Assembly (NCBI GenBank): GCA_016932235.1
Contig: JAFGDF010000088.1
Location: 1-12,797 of the forward strand
Length of the DNA stretch: 12,797 nucleotides
Source: Deltaproteobacteria bacterium
Lineage (GTDB): Bacteria; Desulfobacterota; DSM-4660; Desulfatiglandales; HGW-15
Direction of reading: 5' to 3'
Part shown: positions 1 through 7,052 of the stretch, piece by piece
How positions within the stretch are numbered: the first letter of the stretch is position 1
Layout of the letters: every line of letters starts with the position of its first letter
Notes under the pieces: model-generated
Database searches by the model: none
The model's input: the letters and a program-made list of their open reading frames with translations, nothing else
Told to the model about the DNA's origin: nothing
Program-made: the position numbers and the translations under genes

Positions 1-38
1 AGCCCGGAATGACGAAATTCATTTACTCCCAATCCGTC

Positions 39-58
39 ACCCCGGCGAAGGCCGGGGT
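39..58. repeat. GC-rich hairpin repeat (REP/MITE-like)
   Basis: Arms ACCCCGGC (39-46) and GCCGGGGT (51-58) form a perfect 8-bp stem around a GAAG loop. The hairpin is followed by CCAG, and CCCGGAATGAC occurs at 4-14. This combination looks like the dispersed palindromic repeats often seen between genes in deltaproteobacterial genomes; the family is not named here. It lies beside decayed genes, and only one copy of the hairpin was noticed in the window. Confidence 0.6.
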
Positions 59-114
59 CCAGAAAAAATAGACTCTTAGGCAACCATTATGTCAATTCAA
101 TTATGAGACTGTCA

Positions 115-284
115 ATAACTCAGGTACGATTTGATTTTCTTGCCGACTTAACTCCCTATTGCATTGAAGCCCGGTATGGCGGCTATAAGAAAATTTATCG
201 GAGATAATTGATAGAGAAAAAGCATCTGAAATATATGATGAGACTGAAAGGCTTTTTAGATGGCTATTACAGAAGATAAATTGA
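115..284 (+). pseudogene. HEPN-domain protein, broken C-terminal part
   Basis: Two frames together give the C-terminal half of a HEPN protein, the RNase-type toxin partner of MNT nucleotidyltransferases (type VII toxin-antitoxin). One frame (about 121-190) reads LADLTPYCIEARYGGYK, matching the LTPYAVEARY block of the family. The other (about 189-284) reads EIIDREKASEIYDETERLF followed by RWLLQKIN and TGA at 282-284. Joining them needs one frameshift near 185-192; without it the first frame stops at 205-207. No N-terminal half or start codon was recognised, so the left boundary is approximate. The end overlaps the following nucleotidyltransferase start by 25 bases, as is normal for HEPN-MNT operons. 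Family assignment rests on recognised motifs, not on a search. Confidence 0.62.
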
Positions 285-588
285 ACAGCGTAACAAAGGT
301 TTTATATCCAGGCTCTCAAATGAGATTGACATAAGTGAAGTAGTCTTATTCGGATCTTATGCGAATGGAAAAGCAACCGAACGTAGTGATATTGATCTTG
401 TAATAATATCAGACTCTTTTCTGGATTAATCCCATCTTAAAAATATGCAGTTTCTTTCAAAGATTGCTGCTAATTATAATTCTTTGATTGAAGCTATTCC
501 TTTTACACTCCAGGAATATAAAAACCTCGACAAAAGGACTCTCCTTGCCGGCATTTTAAAATCAGGGCGAATAATTCCATTAGATTAG
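260..588 (+). pseudogene. MNT-family nucleotidyltransferase, broken
   Basis: Minimal nucleotidyltransferase of the HEPN-MNT type, which in intact systems AMPylates and neutralises the HEPN toxin. The ATG at 260 reads MAITEDKLNSVTKV. A frameshift near 293-302 is then needed to enter the frame from about 289 that reads FISRLSNEIDISEVVLFGSY. The catalytic block VLFGSYANGKATERSDIDL is intact, with the G-S motif and the D-x-D metal ligands. An in-frame TAA at 427-429 follows SDSFLD. Beyond it the same frame continues with protein-like sequence (HLKNMQFLSKIAANYNSLIE, then LAGILKSGRIIPLD) to TAG at 586-588. One frameshift and one nonsense codon make it a pseudogene unless these are assembly errors. 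Confidence 0.72.
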
Positions 589-1244
589 ATATTCCTTTGA
601 GGATCTCCATTAATTTTTAAGATAGTGTAAAAATGGGACATTATGTTGTCAATTATAATCGCCGGCATAAAAGATGGGCTATTCCTATGCTTAGATAGCG
701 AGTTTTTTGGAATCACAACATCAGCCGTGAATCGTTTAGCCGCTTCAGATGTGATGCAGGATTTACGTCCCCTGTTAATACAGTATTTGAAATATCTTCC
801 TCTTGAAAGCATTCGAACATTAGGAAAATTAAAAGAAGAATGAAAATATCAGGGCACTTTTCATCTCCTGTACAAGATATTTATACCCGGTAATGATAAT
901 CCTGAATAGCATTTTTATTTAAAGCTGATTTAAATCATCCAATTGCTGCTTTTTGTTCAATCTTTATTTTTGCTTTATGGCCCAGGAAGATGTAATACCT
1001 GATGTGTCCAGGAAATTCACAGCAATACCCAGCATCACACCCTGGAATGGTGAAGCACAGGATATTGGATCCGATGTAACGCGGCTATGTTATTTTTTAT
1101 ACGAAAGCAAGTCGATGTATCAATCACATACCCTTATTAAAAAAAGCGTGATGAAATTAACGCCTGCAATATAAAATTCTTATTTGATCTGAGATTCGCG
1201 ATCACGGGTTTCATCCCCGGCTCAGTACTCTAAAGGTTTTTATT
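589..1244. other. 656-base stretch without a supportable gene
   Basis: Several open frames of about 60-75 codons exist on both strands, but none has a convincing ribosome binding site, recognisable domain or protein-like composition throughout. Two items stand out. TGTAAAAATGGGACATT at 626-642 resembles the sequence at the junction near 7512-7527. A block at 736-763 resembles one at 7453-7480. The stretch is A+T-rich compared with the neighbouring permease gene and probably consists of decayed sequence. Confidence 0.5.
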
Positions 1245-2531
1245 ATGAAGGACACTACTTCTTCTCCCATTCCCGCCGTGCGTGGCAGGATCTTCTATGG
1301 CTGGTGGGTCCTCGCCGCCTGCTCCCTGATGGGCTTTTATATTGCGGCTACTGCCAACCATAGTTTTACCGCTTTTTTTGACCCCCTCCTGGAGGAATTC
1401 AACTGGAGTTATACCCAGATTTCCTTTGCCATGAGTCTGCGGGGGATGGAGATGAGCATCCTGTCCCCAGTCGTCGGTTTCCTCGTTGACCGCTACGGGC
1501 CGCGTCGCCTCTCTCTTTTCGGAGTCTCTACAGTCGGCCTGGGATTTCTCATATTGAGCCTCACCCAGACGCTCTGGATGCTTTACGCCGGCATAATCCT
1601 TATCGCCTTCGGAGGCGGCGGCTGTACGGCCGTTGTCATGAGCAACTTAGTCAGCAACTGGTTTCAGAAAAGAATCGGCCTGGCACTCGGTATCATGACC
1701 GCAGGCGTAGGGGCCTGCGGGCTGCTGATTCCCGTTATTGTATGGCTCATAGATTCATACGGCTGGAGGTCAACGCTTGTGGTCCTCGGTTTAGGGACCT
1801 GGATCATCTGTATCCCGCTGGCCCTGATAATCCGGGACCGTCCAGAGCAGTACGGCCTTCAACCCGATGGAGACACGGCCCTGCCGGACACGCGCACAAA
1901 TAGTCCCGGTGACAGGACAGTGGCGCCGGTGATACCTTTCTTGGGAGCCCTCCGGCACAGGGCTTTCCTGTTAATTGTCCTCATCGAGGTTATCCGGATG
2001 ATGACCCTGACGGCCGTGATAAATCATATCATGCCCTATCTTAACCTCCTGCAGGTTTCCCGCTCTACGGCAGGGTGGATTGCCGCGGGCCTGCATGTCT
2101 TCAGCATCCCGGGCCGGCTTTTCTTCGGCTGGCTTGCCGATCGCTTTGATACACGCAGGGTTGCCGCCATCGCCTGCGGTCTGATGGCCACAGGGATGTT
2201 CTTACTGTGTCACGCCGATGAAGGTATCGTAATGATCTTTTTTCTCCTGCTTTTTCCGGTGGGTTATGGCGGTATGAACACACTCCGCGGTGTTATGATC
2301 CAGTCCTACTTTGGCCGGGCGGTCTTTGGCCGTCTTATCGGTCTGGTTATGGGAGCCGCGTCCGTGGGAGGGATCCTTGGCCCGACAATCGCCGGCTATC
2401 TCTTTGATACTACTGGGACCTACACCTCAACCTGGATGCTCCTGGGTGTTGCCACCTCATCCACAGTGGCCCTGGCAGTCAACCTGGGACCGCGGAAGCT
2501 TTCTCACCGGACGCCCGGTGATAATGGATAG
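1245..2531 (+). CDS. MFS transporter, MCT / oxalate-formate antiporter type
   Basis: Inner-membrane permease of the major facilitator superfamily, 428 residues and about 12 hydrophobic segments, the normal length. The opening IFYGWWVLAACSLMGF (about 16-31) is typical of the monocarboxylate/oxalate-formate branch. The loop 2-3 motif A reads GFLVDRYGPRR (78-88). A second copy, GWLADRFDTRR, lies in the C-terminal half, and GWR follows TM5. The family moves organic acids by proton symport or anion exchange; the substrate cannot be read from the sequence. The ATG at 1245 follows TAAAGG (1231-1236). No co-directional gene follows. G+C is clearly higher than in the flanking non-coding DNA, as expected for a maintained gene. 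Confidence 0.9.
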   Translation: MKDTTSSPIPAVRGRIFYGWWVLAACSLMGFYIAATANHSFTAFFDPLLEEFNWSYTQISFAMSLRGMEMSILSPVVGFLVDRYGPRRLSLFGVSTVGLGFLILSLTQTLWMLYAGIILIAFGGGGCTAVVMSNLVSNWFQKRIGLALGIMTAGVGACGLLIPVIVWLIDSYGWRSTLVVLGLGTWIICIPLALIIRDRPEQYGLQPDGDTALPDTRTNSPGDRTVAPVIPFLGALRHRAFLLIVLIEVIRMMTLTAVINHIMPYLNLLQVSRSTAGWIAAGLHVFSIPGRLFFGWLADRFDTRRVAAIACGLMATGMFLLCHADEGIVMIFFLLLFPVGYGGMNTLRGVMIQSYFGRAVFGRLIGLVMGAASVGGILGPTIAGYLFDTTGTYTSTWMLLGVATSSTVALAVNLGPRKLSHRTPGDNG

Positions 2532-2972
2532 AAAGCCGTTCAGGATATTACTGGGATTGTCTTATTTCCGAAAGCCGGCGATTCAAATTTTGGAAGAATC
2601 TCAGATGTTCCTCATCAATATAGACACTGTTGATGTATCTTGCTTCCGACGGATGGAATAAGTTTTCATCACCCGAGGGATCGATCGGAATTAACATATA
2701 CTCTTTCCCCCATCCCAGGTGATGTTAACGGGCAACCCACAGCCTGCATGGGTATGTCCACGGTAGGGTCTATCAATATTAACCTGTTATCAACCGCTCC
2801 AGGAAAATCACCTTTTACCTCTCCTGGCATGTCTACAATAAAAGGGTTTCTGCCCCTATCCAGCGGCCCTGATGGTCATATTGACCGTAAATGTCATTTA
2901 TTGTGGTCTGGCCGCCTTGCTATGGCATCTCTTAACCCTGCCTGATCAATATCCCCAGGTCAGTAAAGACTA
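2532..2972. other. 441-base stretch between convergent MFS and mscL genes
   Basis: No recognised gene. On the plus strand an open frame (about 2640-2945) reads PGDVNGQPTACMGMS and TSPGMSTIKG, without family or start signal. On the minus strand a frame ending near 2680 reads NPFIVDMPGEVKGDFPGAV and overlaps a separate 49-codon frame (2548-2697). No clear intrinsic terminator was seen for either flanking gene. Confidence 0.4.
2548..2697 (-). CDS. possible 49-residue hypothetical protein
   Basis: Unrecognised small open frame. It starts at ATG (2697) with purine-rich GGGGGAAAGAG immediately upstream, and a TAA eleven codons... upstream closes the frame independently of neighbours. The product begins MLIPIDPSGDENLFHPSEAR, includes YINSVYIDEEHLRFFQNLN, ends RRLSEIRQSQ and stops at TAA (2548-2550). 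The residue mix (acidic, aromatic and arginine-rich, with a likely helical C-terminus) looks more like a real soluble protein or a gene remnant than random frame noise. No hydrophobic segment is present. It lies downstream of mscL on the same strand but 275 bases away. It could equally be the last exon-like scrap of a decayed gene. Confidence 0.28.
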   Translation of the reverse strand: MLIPIDPSGDENLFHPSEARYINSVYIDEEHLRFFQNLNRRLSEIRQSQ

Positions 2973-3374
2973 TCATTTCTGTCGCAGCGCATCTCTGATT
3001 TCTGTCAGAAGAATTTCCTCCTTTGAGGGCGGCGGTGGCGCAGCGGGAGCGGCTTCTTCTTTTTTCACCAAGGAATTCATAAATTTGATCATCATGAATA
3101 TGGCGAAGGCGATTATAACAAAGTCTACGACCGCTTGAATGAACTTTCCGTAATTCAGGGTAACAGCCGCGGCCTCTCCAACCGCTTTTTTAAGTGTGAT
3201 GACCAAATTTGAGAAATCAACCCCGCCGATTAACAGCCCTATGGGCGGCATAATAACATCGGACACAAATGAAGATACAATCTTTCCAAACGCACCGCCA
3301 ATAATGATCCCAACAGCCATGTCAACGACATTTCCCCTCATGGCAAATGTCTTAAATTCCTGTATCATCCCCAT
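2973..3374 (-). CDS. mscL: large-conductance mechanosensitive channel MscL
   Basis: Pentameric inner-membrane channel that opens under membrane tension to release solutes on osmotic downshock. The 133 residues match the family length. N-terminal [20 protein letters not shown] (3-22) leads into pore-lining TM1 with [20 protein letters not shown] (22-41), then [16 protein letters not shown] periplasmic loop and TM2 (about 78-102, ending KFMNSLVKK) follow. An alanine/proline linker, AAPAAPPPP, leads to the C-terminal helix [14 protein letters not shown]. The ATG at 3374 is chosen because GAGAGGG (3381-3387) lies 6 bases upstream; the next ATG (3368) is a weaker option. It appears monocistronic. 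Confidence 0.95.
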   Translation of the reverse strand: MGMIQEFKTFAMRGNVVDMAVGIIIGGAFGKIVSSFVSDVIMPPIGLLIGGVDFSNLVITLKKAVGEAAAVTLNYGKFIQAVVDFVIIAFAIFMMIKFMNSLVKKEEAAPAAPPPPSKEEILLTEIRDALRQK

Positions 3375-3394
3375 TTCAAACCCTCTCTTTAAAT

Positions 3395-3423
3395 ATAATA
3401 TGGTTTTCAAGCCCTATAAACAA
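3395..3423 (-). promoter_or_regulatory. candidate sigma-70 promoter for mscL
   Basis: On the minus strand a -35-like TTGTTT (3418-3423) and a -10-like TATTAT (3395-3400) are separated by 17 bases. The -10 box matches 5 of 6 consensus positions and the -35 box 3 of 6. The predicted start near 3388 would leave only about 14 bases before the ATG, with the ribosome binding site at the very 5' end. Confidence 0.3.
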
Positions 3424-3493
3424 AGGGTAACAAGATTTTTTTGGGGACAAATATAAATTACTCTGTTTTGCAAGTCAATCGGATAATCTTAGA

Positions 3494-4654
3494 TTACTTT
3501 TTGACATCAGGCAGGGTAAAGATTAGGGGCAGAGATAACAAGGGCAATAGTGATATCCCCATCAGGACACCATGGATAGAAAAGATATCAGCCAATTTAC
3601 CCACCACCGCCGTTACGGCTCCCCCCAGACCGAAGGCAAACCCCATCATAAGGCTGGCCACCATTGATCTGCCTTTTGGGGCCAGGACCTGCGCCATGGC
3701 CACTCCCAGGGGCATCGTGGCTAACGATATCGCGCCGGCCAGGATAGCGCCCATGTAGACCCAGTGACCCTGGAGGTTTAAAAACAGCACAAGCATGGGG
3801 GACATGAGGACAAAGGCAAATATGAATATCGGTTTGAAACCTATACGGTCCGACAGATGCCCGGAGATCAGGCCGCTTACTGTTCCGGAAACGGTAAAAA
3901 GGGAAAACATCGCTCCGGCGGACACGACAGAATAGCCTCTCTGGACAAAAAGGACCGGCATGAAGGTCGAAAAGGATTGCCCGGTGACAGCCCTGACAAC
4001 CATCACTATCCATATGCAAAGAATAGGTTTCCAAACGCTGCCCAGACTGTATTTTATAGATCCCAGAAAGCCCAATCCCCGTAATCCCTCACCTTGAGGA
4101 ACAGGGACATTTCGGTAGAGATACCAGGAGACCAAAAGCCCGAACACGACAGTGAAAGGCAGGGCACCCAGCCCGAACCTGCTGGCATACCAGGTTATGG
4201 CAAGGGGGCCGACTCCGAAGGCCAGTGTGCCTCCGGTGTTAAATACTGACATGGCAAACCCGGTTTTGTTGCCTGCATAGACCGGGATCATGCCGGTCAC
4301 TGATGGGTGAAACATGGATGAACCGATCGAACCCAGCGCCACCGTGGTTAAAAATGTCCAGAATCCGCAGGTGATTCCGGAAAGCGGTATAAATATCACG
4401 GGCATTAGCACGCCTAATAAAATAAAATGACGGGTGCTGTAACGATCAGCCAGATATCCCACCGATGGTTGAACGATAAAGGCCAGAAGGCGGTTAACTC
4501 CGGATATTATACCAATCTGGGCCAGAGATAATCCCAGCTTTTGAACGAAGAGAGGATATAAGGGGTTGATAAAAGAACTGTAAAAATCGCCGGTAAAGTG
4601 TACCAGTGTCAAGGCAAAAAGTATTTTAATATCAGCTCTGATTTCATCAGTCAT
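3494..4654 (-). CDS. MFS transporter, fosmidomycin-resistance (Fsr) type
   Basis: Inner-membrane efflux-type permease, 386 residues with about 12 hydrophobic segments. The N-terminus LVHFTGDFYSSFINPLYPLF (17-36) and the block MFHPSVTGMIPVYAG (114-128) are characteristic of the Fsr branch of the major facilitator family. Motif A appears as GYLADRYSTRH (66-76), and a second copy, GHLSDRIGFKP, lies in the C-terminal half. Members have been linked to fosmidomycin and other drug export, but many anaerobes carry paralogues of unknown substrate, so resistance should not be assumed. The ATG at 4654 has GAGAAG about 9 bases upstream and overlaps the stop of a doubtful upstream frame as ATGA. It ends 120 bases from the mscL start on the same strand. 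Confidence 0.88.
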   Translation of the reverse strand: MTDEIRADIKILFALTLVHFTGDFYSSFINPLYPLFVQKLGLSLAQIGIISGVNRLLAFIVQPSVGYLADRYSTRHFILLGVLMPVIFIPLSGITCGFWTFLTTVALGSIGSSMFHPSVTGMIPVYAGNKTGFAMSVFNTGGTLAFGVGPLAITWYASRFGLGALPFTVVFGLLVSWYLYRNVPVPQGEGLRGLGFLGSIKYSLGSVWKPILCIWIVMVVRAVTGQSFSTFMPVLFVQRGYSVVSAGAMFSLFTVSGTVSGLISGHLSDRIGFKPIFIFAFVLMSPMLVLFLNLQGHWVYMGAILAGAISLATMPLGVAMAQVLAPKGRSMVASLMMGFAFGLGGAVTAVVGKLADIFSIHGVLMGISLLPLLSLPLIFTLPDVKK

Positions 4655-4917
4655 TTACAGGTCTTCTCTTTCATAAAAAGAATAATCATAAAGGAAGTTG
4701 GTAATATAGAGAGCTTACCCCTGTCCGTCAAATCATTTTTCAATGGATAGAAAAACCTGTTCATCAAAGTGCCTTCGACATTGACGCCCTTCGGCCCATA
4801 AAGGGAATTGGACGCGGCGTACCTGCCTGCCCGCTCCTCGCAAAAGGATTGCATAAACCGGAAAGGGGAGCTTTCCTGAGATGTGATATTTAAGAATGAA
4901 ACGATTGAAGGCAACAC
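4651..4917 (-). CDS. doubtful 88-codon frame upstream of the Fsr-type gene
   Basis: An open frame with a GTG start (4917) ends in TGA overlapping the next gene's ATG as ATGA, the pattern of translational coupling. I recognise no domain. The only hydrophobic patch is ILPTSFMIILFM near the C-terminus. There is no clear ribosome binding site at the GTG; an internal ATG preceding MNRFFYPLKN has GAAGG seven bases upstream and would give a 37-residue product. It may be a coupling leader, a remnant, or chance. Confidence 0.18.
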   Translation of the reverse strand: MLPSIVSFLNITSQESSPFRFMQSFCEERAGRYAASNSLYGPKGVNVEGTLMNRFFYPLKNDLTDRGKLSILPTSFMIILFMKEKTCK

Positions 4918-5006
4918 AACAGATGGCGCCTTGCCGGAGCTCGGGGTTCTTTTAAAATCCTTCGTTATCCTTATCTCTGGAGAGATTAGATGGTGGAATT
5001 AAGGGT

Positions 5007-5027
5007 GTGATGTGATATTGACATCAC
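5007..5027. promoter_or_regulatory. inverted repeat overlapping a -35 box (possible operator)
   Basis: GTGATGT (5007-5013) and ACATCAC (5021-5027) form a perfect 7-bp inverted repeat around GATATTG. The right arm covers the -35-like TTGACA (5018-5023) ahead of the CynX-like permease gene, the position expected for a repressor site. No regulator gene is adjacent, so this is inference from position only. Confidence 0.3.
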
Positions 5028-5046
5028 CGGGAAGTCGAATTAAAGT
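5018..5046 (+). promoter_or_regulatory. candidate sigma-70 promoter for the CynX-like MFS gene
   Basis: A perfect -35 TTGACA (5018-5023), a 17-base spacer and TAAAGT (5041-5046, 4 of 6 matches to TATAAT). It would give a leader of about 110 bases before the ATG at 5165. No other gene lies downstream on this strand, so it fits that gene. Confidence 0.4.
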
Positions 5047-5164
5047 TGCGAAGCTCAATGAAAAACAATCCTATGGATGTATTTGTATTGAGCGAATACC
5101 CCTTTAGATTAACCGCGGAGCGTTTCCTGATTTAAGACAGAAGCGCTTTACTTTGGGAGTCCCG

Positions 5165-6373
5165 ATGAAATCCCCTGTTATATCCCCGGACCTGGTAGTC
5201 TTTCTGGCAGGTGTAACCGCTGCTCTGCATATTGGAAAGGTGCCCCCGGCATTGCCGGCCCTTGAATCGAGTCTGGGCGTAACCCTGATACAAGCTGGAT
5301 TTTTATTGTCTCTGGTACAGATGGCTGGAATGTCATTCGGCCTGTTGATTGGCTCTTCAGCCGAATCCCTGGGTCTTCGTCGAAGCATGGTCACGGGTCT
5401 GATCATCCTTTGCATAACGAGCGTTTTAAGCAGCCTGGCAAAAACACCCTCACCTCTTCTCTGGCTTCGAGGCTTTGAAGGCATTGGTTTTCTTTTGGTC
5501 GCGATGCCGGCGCCGGCCCTGATTCGCAGATTAGTCAACACATCACTTTTACATCGCCGTTTAGGTCTATGGGGTTGTTATATGGGCATGGGCACGGGAC
5601 TGGCGCTTTTTTTTGGGCCATGGATTATCTCAGCCACAAGCTGGCAGGGCTGGTGGCTGGGGCTGGCCGCGATTACATCAGTAGTTTGTATCTGTGTAAC
5701 AGTCACAGTTCCCGCTGATGAAACATCGCATTTGAGCTGCGACCAAAATCCATCGCCGGGACAAGAAAAACTTGACTGGATCACGCGCTTAAAATTAACC
5801 CTTAGTACTCCAGGTCCATGGCTTATTGCGGCTATCTTCGCAGCCTACTCTTCCCAGTGGATTGCCGTGATAGGATTTTTACCTTCCACCTATATTGAAG
5901 CGGGGCTGGAAGGCTCACTGGTAGGCGCCCTTACCGCGGCAGTGGCCTTCATAAACATACTGGGTAATTTCAGCGCCGGTCAGCTGCTGCATCGCGGCTT
6001 TCGCGCGCAGAACCTTCTTTACACAGGGTTTATAGTCATGTCACTGGGCACCTACCTGACTTTCAGTACTGTGGTCAATGACTGGTTCCTGGTGCGCTAC
6101 TTGGCAGTTCTTAGCTTCTCCGCTGTAGGCGGTATGATACCTGCGGCCCTTTTTTCTTTATCAGTTCATTTAGCGCCAAACGAGCAGACTATTTCCACAA
6201 CAGTGGGCTGGATGCAGCAATGGTCTTCATTGGGTCAGTTTTTCGGAGCGCCTATAGTTGCTTTTCTCGCCGATGCGGTCGGAGGCTGGCAATATACCTG
6301 GGCGGTAACTTTATTACTTTCTTTTCTTGGAGTTCTACTATCCAGTCACTCTGCGATCCGAAAGGTTTTTTGA
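5165..6373 (+). CDS. MFS transporter, CynX/NimT-like
   Basis: Inner-membrane major facilitator permease, 402 residues with about 12 hydrophobic segments. The N-terminus (GVTAALHIGKVPPALPALES, 16-35) and the SSLGVTLIQAGFLLSLVQMA stretch resemble the cyanate/nitroimidazole-permease-like branch. The loop 2-3 motif A is degenerate: the usual D-R is replaced, giving SSAESLGLRR (64-73), so the conserved aspartate is missing. The substrate is unknown. The ATG at 5165 is preferred over an in-frame TTG at 5153 because GGGAG (5155-5159) sits 5 bases before it. It converges on the broken flavin-oxidoreductase gene downstream. Confidence 0.85.
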   Translation: MKSPVISPDLVVFLAGVTAALHIGKVPPALPALESSLGVTLIQAGFLLSLVQMAGMSFGLLIGSSAESLGLRRSMVTGLIILCITSVLSSLAKTPSPLLWLRGFEGIGFLLVAMPAPALIRRLVNTSLLHRRLGLWGCYMGMGTGLALFFGPWIISATSWQGWWLGLAAITSVVCICVTVTVPADETSHLSCDQNPSPGQEKLDWITRLKLTLSTPGPWLIAAIFAAYSSQWIAVIGFLPSTYIEAGLEGSLVGALTAAVAFINILGNFSAGQLLHRGFRAQNLLYTGFIVMSLGTYLTFSTVVNDWFLVRYLAVLSFSAVGGMIPAALFSLSVHLAPNEQTISTTVGWMQQWSSLGQFFGAPIVAFLADAVGGWQYTWAVTLLLSFLGVLLSSHSAIRKVF

Positions 6374-6405
6374 TTTTATTCAATACCTGGAACACTGTTA
6401 ACTGG

Positions 6406-6778
6406 TTAACAACATGTTAAGCTGTGAGATGGGACAAGCCTATGAAAGAGCCCTGACAGAGCTTTGCGGCTCCTATGACCTCCATGCAATAACTGTGCGG
6501 CTATCTTTCCACCACCTGCATGAACAGCCTTAGCAAGTCTGCTAAGGAAAGGGATTGCTTCGTCAGTATGGGCACCTATCTGGCCCGGAGCCGCGTGTCC
6601 GTTCTTTGTGGGGAAGATGCCATGGCTTATGATGAGCCCAATGCCGCCTTTTCCCAGATTGCTGTATAGCTCGACCTGGGCGTCCGATACCATCCCGTTC
6701 TCGGCCATGTTAACCACTGTGTGGCGGAGCGGACAAAACGATTTTTCATTTTCAGCCTGGCTTAAAGATCTTGTGCAT
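6406..6778 (-). pseudogene. old-yellow-enzyme family NADH:flavin oxidoreductase, N-terminal fragment
   Basis: Intact relatives are FMN enzymes reducing enoate or enoyl-type C=C bonds, with a TIM barrel of about 350 residues or more. The ATG at 6778 follows AAGGTGAA and reads MHKIFKPG. A frameshift near 6755 is then needed to reach KMKNRFVRSAT, the family's flavin-site block. A second, near 6715, is needed to reach VVNMAENGMVSD. The rest is continuous: ELYSNLGKGGIGLIISHG, PGQIGAHTDEAIPFLSRLAK and GGKIAAQLLHGG, ending recognisably near 6475; the frame closes at 6406. Only about 100 of the expected residues remain, and the whole catalytic C-terminal barrel is absent. It lies directly behind TRAP remnants on the same strand, as the end of a former uptake/catabolic operon. 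Confidence 0.8.
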
Positions 6779-6782
6779 CTAT

Positions 6783-7052
6783 TCACCTTATATCATTTAA
6801 TTTAACCTTCTTGTCTCTAAATTTCATTATCTGGGGTAAGATCACAATTCCCAGGCAGATAACAGCGACAAACATAAAGATATTCGATTTAGAGATCAGA
6901 TAACCGAAAAAACCAACACCGCCTAAGACCGCAATGAGTCTTTCCACTATGGTTAATGGCCTCATGAAATATCCCACAAATCCGATCTGAAAGCTGAATA
7001 ATCCAAGCAGAGTTATGGTTAATAATTGAATTTTGCAGCATTTTTCTCCCAT
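6783..7052 (-). CDS. TRAP permease C-terminal-like membrane fragment (DUF3394-like)
   Basis: A small three-segment membrane protein of up to 89 residues. The stretch FMRPLTIVERLIAVLGG matches the R-P-L-x-x-x-E-R-L pattern near the C-terminus of fused TRAP permeases of the TAXI type (DUF3394 region). Hydrophobic segments are LTITLLGLFSFQIGFVGYF, a second one after ERL, and NIFMFVAVICLGIVILPQI, followed by a basic tail, KFRDKKVKLNDIR. The complete permease would be about 600 residues, so this is a remnant or a separately encoded domain. The ATG at 7052 overlaps the end of the binding-protein frame by 34 bases and has only a weak ribosome binding site. The true start is uncertain. Confidence 0.5.
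   Translation of the reverse strand: MGEKCCKIQLLTITLLGLFSFQIGFVGYFMRPLTIVERLIAVLGGVGFFGYLISKSNIFMFVAVICLGIVILPQIMKFRDKKVKLNDIR

Noticed and set aside
585..843. Opposing open frames of about 66-75 codons on both strands
   Set aside because: They overlap each other, lack ribosome binding sites and have no recognisable motif; the region carries decayed sequence.
953..1174. 73-codon plus-strand frame before the first MFS gene
   Set aside because: No ribosome binding site or family resemblance. A minus-strand reading (PFQGVMLGIAVNFLDTSGI) looks slightly protein-like but cannot be supported either.
2640..2945. 101-codon plus-strand frame rich in G, S and P, considered as a PAAR-like or secreted repeat protein
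   Set aside because: The pattern does not match PAAR spacing, there is no start signal, and the opposite strand is at least as protein-like.
3484..3496. TAATCTTAGATTA palindrome at the end of the Fsr-type gene, considered as a terminator
   Set aside because: The arms leave a one-base loop and no T-run follows on the minus strand.
3597..4034. Long frame on the minus strand inside the Fsr-type permease gene
   Set aside because: It is a shadow of the permease in another frame, rich in R, G, P and H as expected of such shadows.
5104..5541. 145-codon minus-strand frame over the start of the CynX-like gene
   Set aside because: An arginine/proline-rich antisense shadow of a clear membrane protein gene.
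6397..6420. GTTAACTGGTTAAC and a third GTTAA after the CynX-like gene, considered as terminator or attachment site
   Set aside because: Short HpaI-like palindromes with no T-run, no flanking duplication and no integrase gene.
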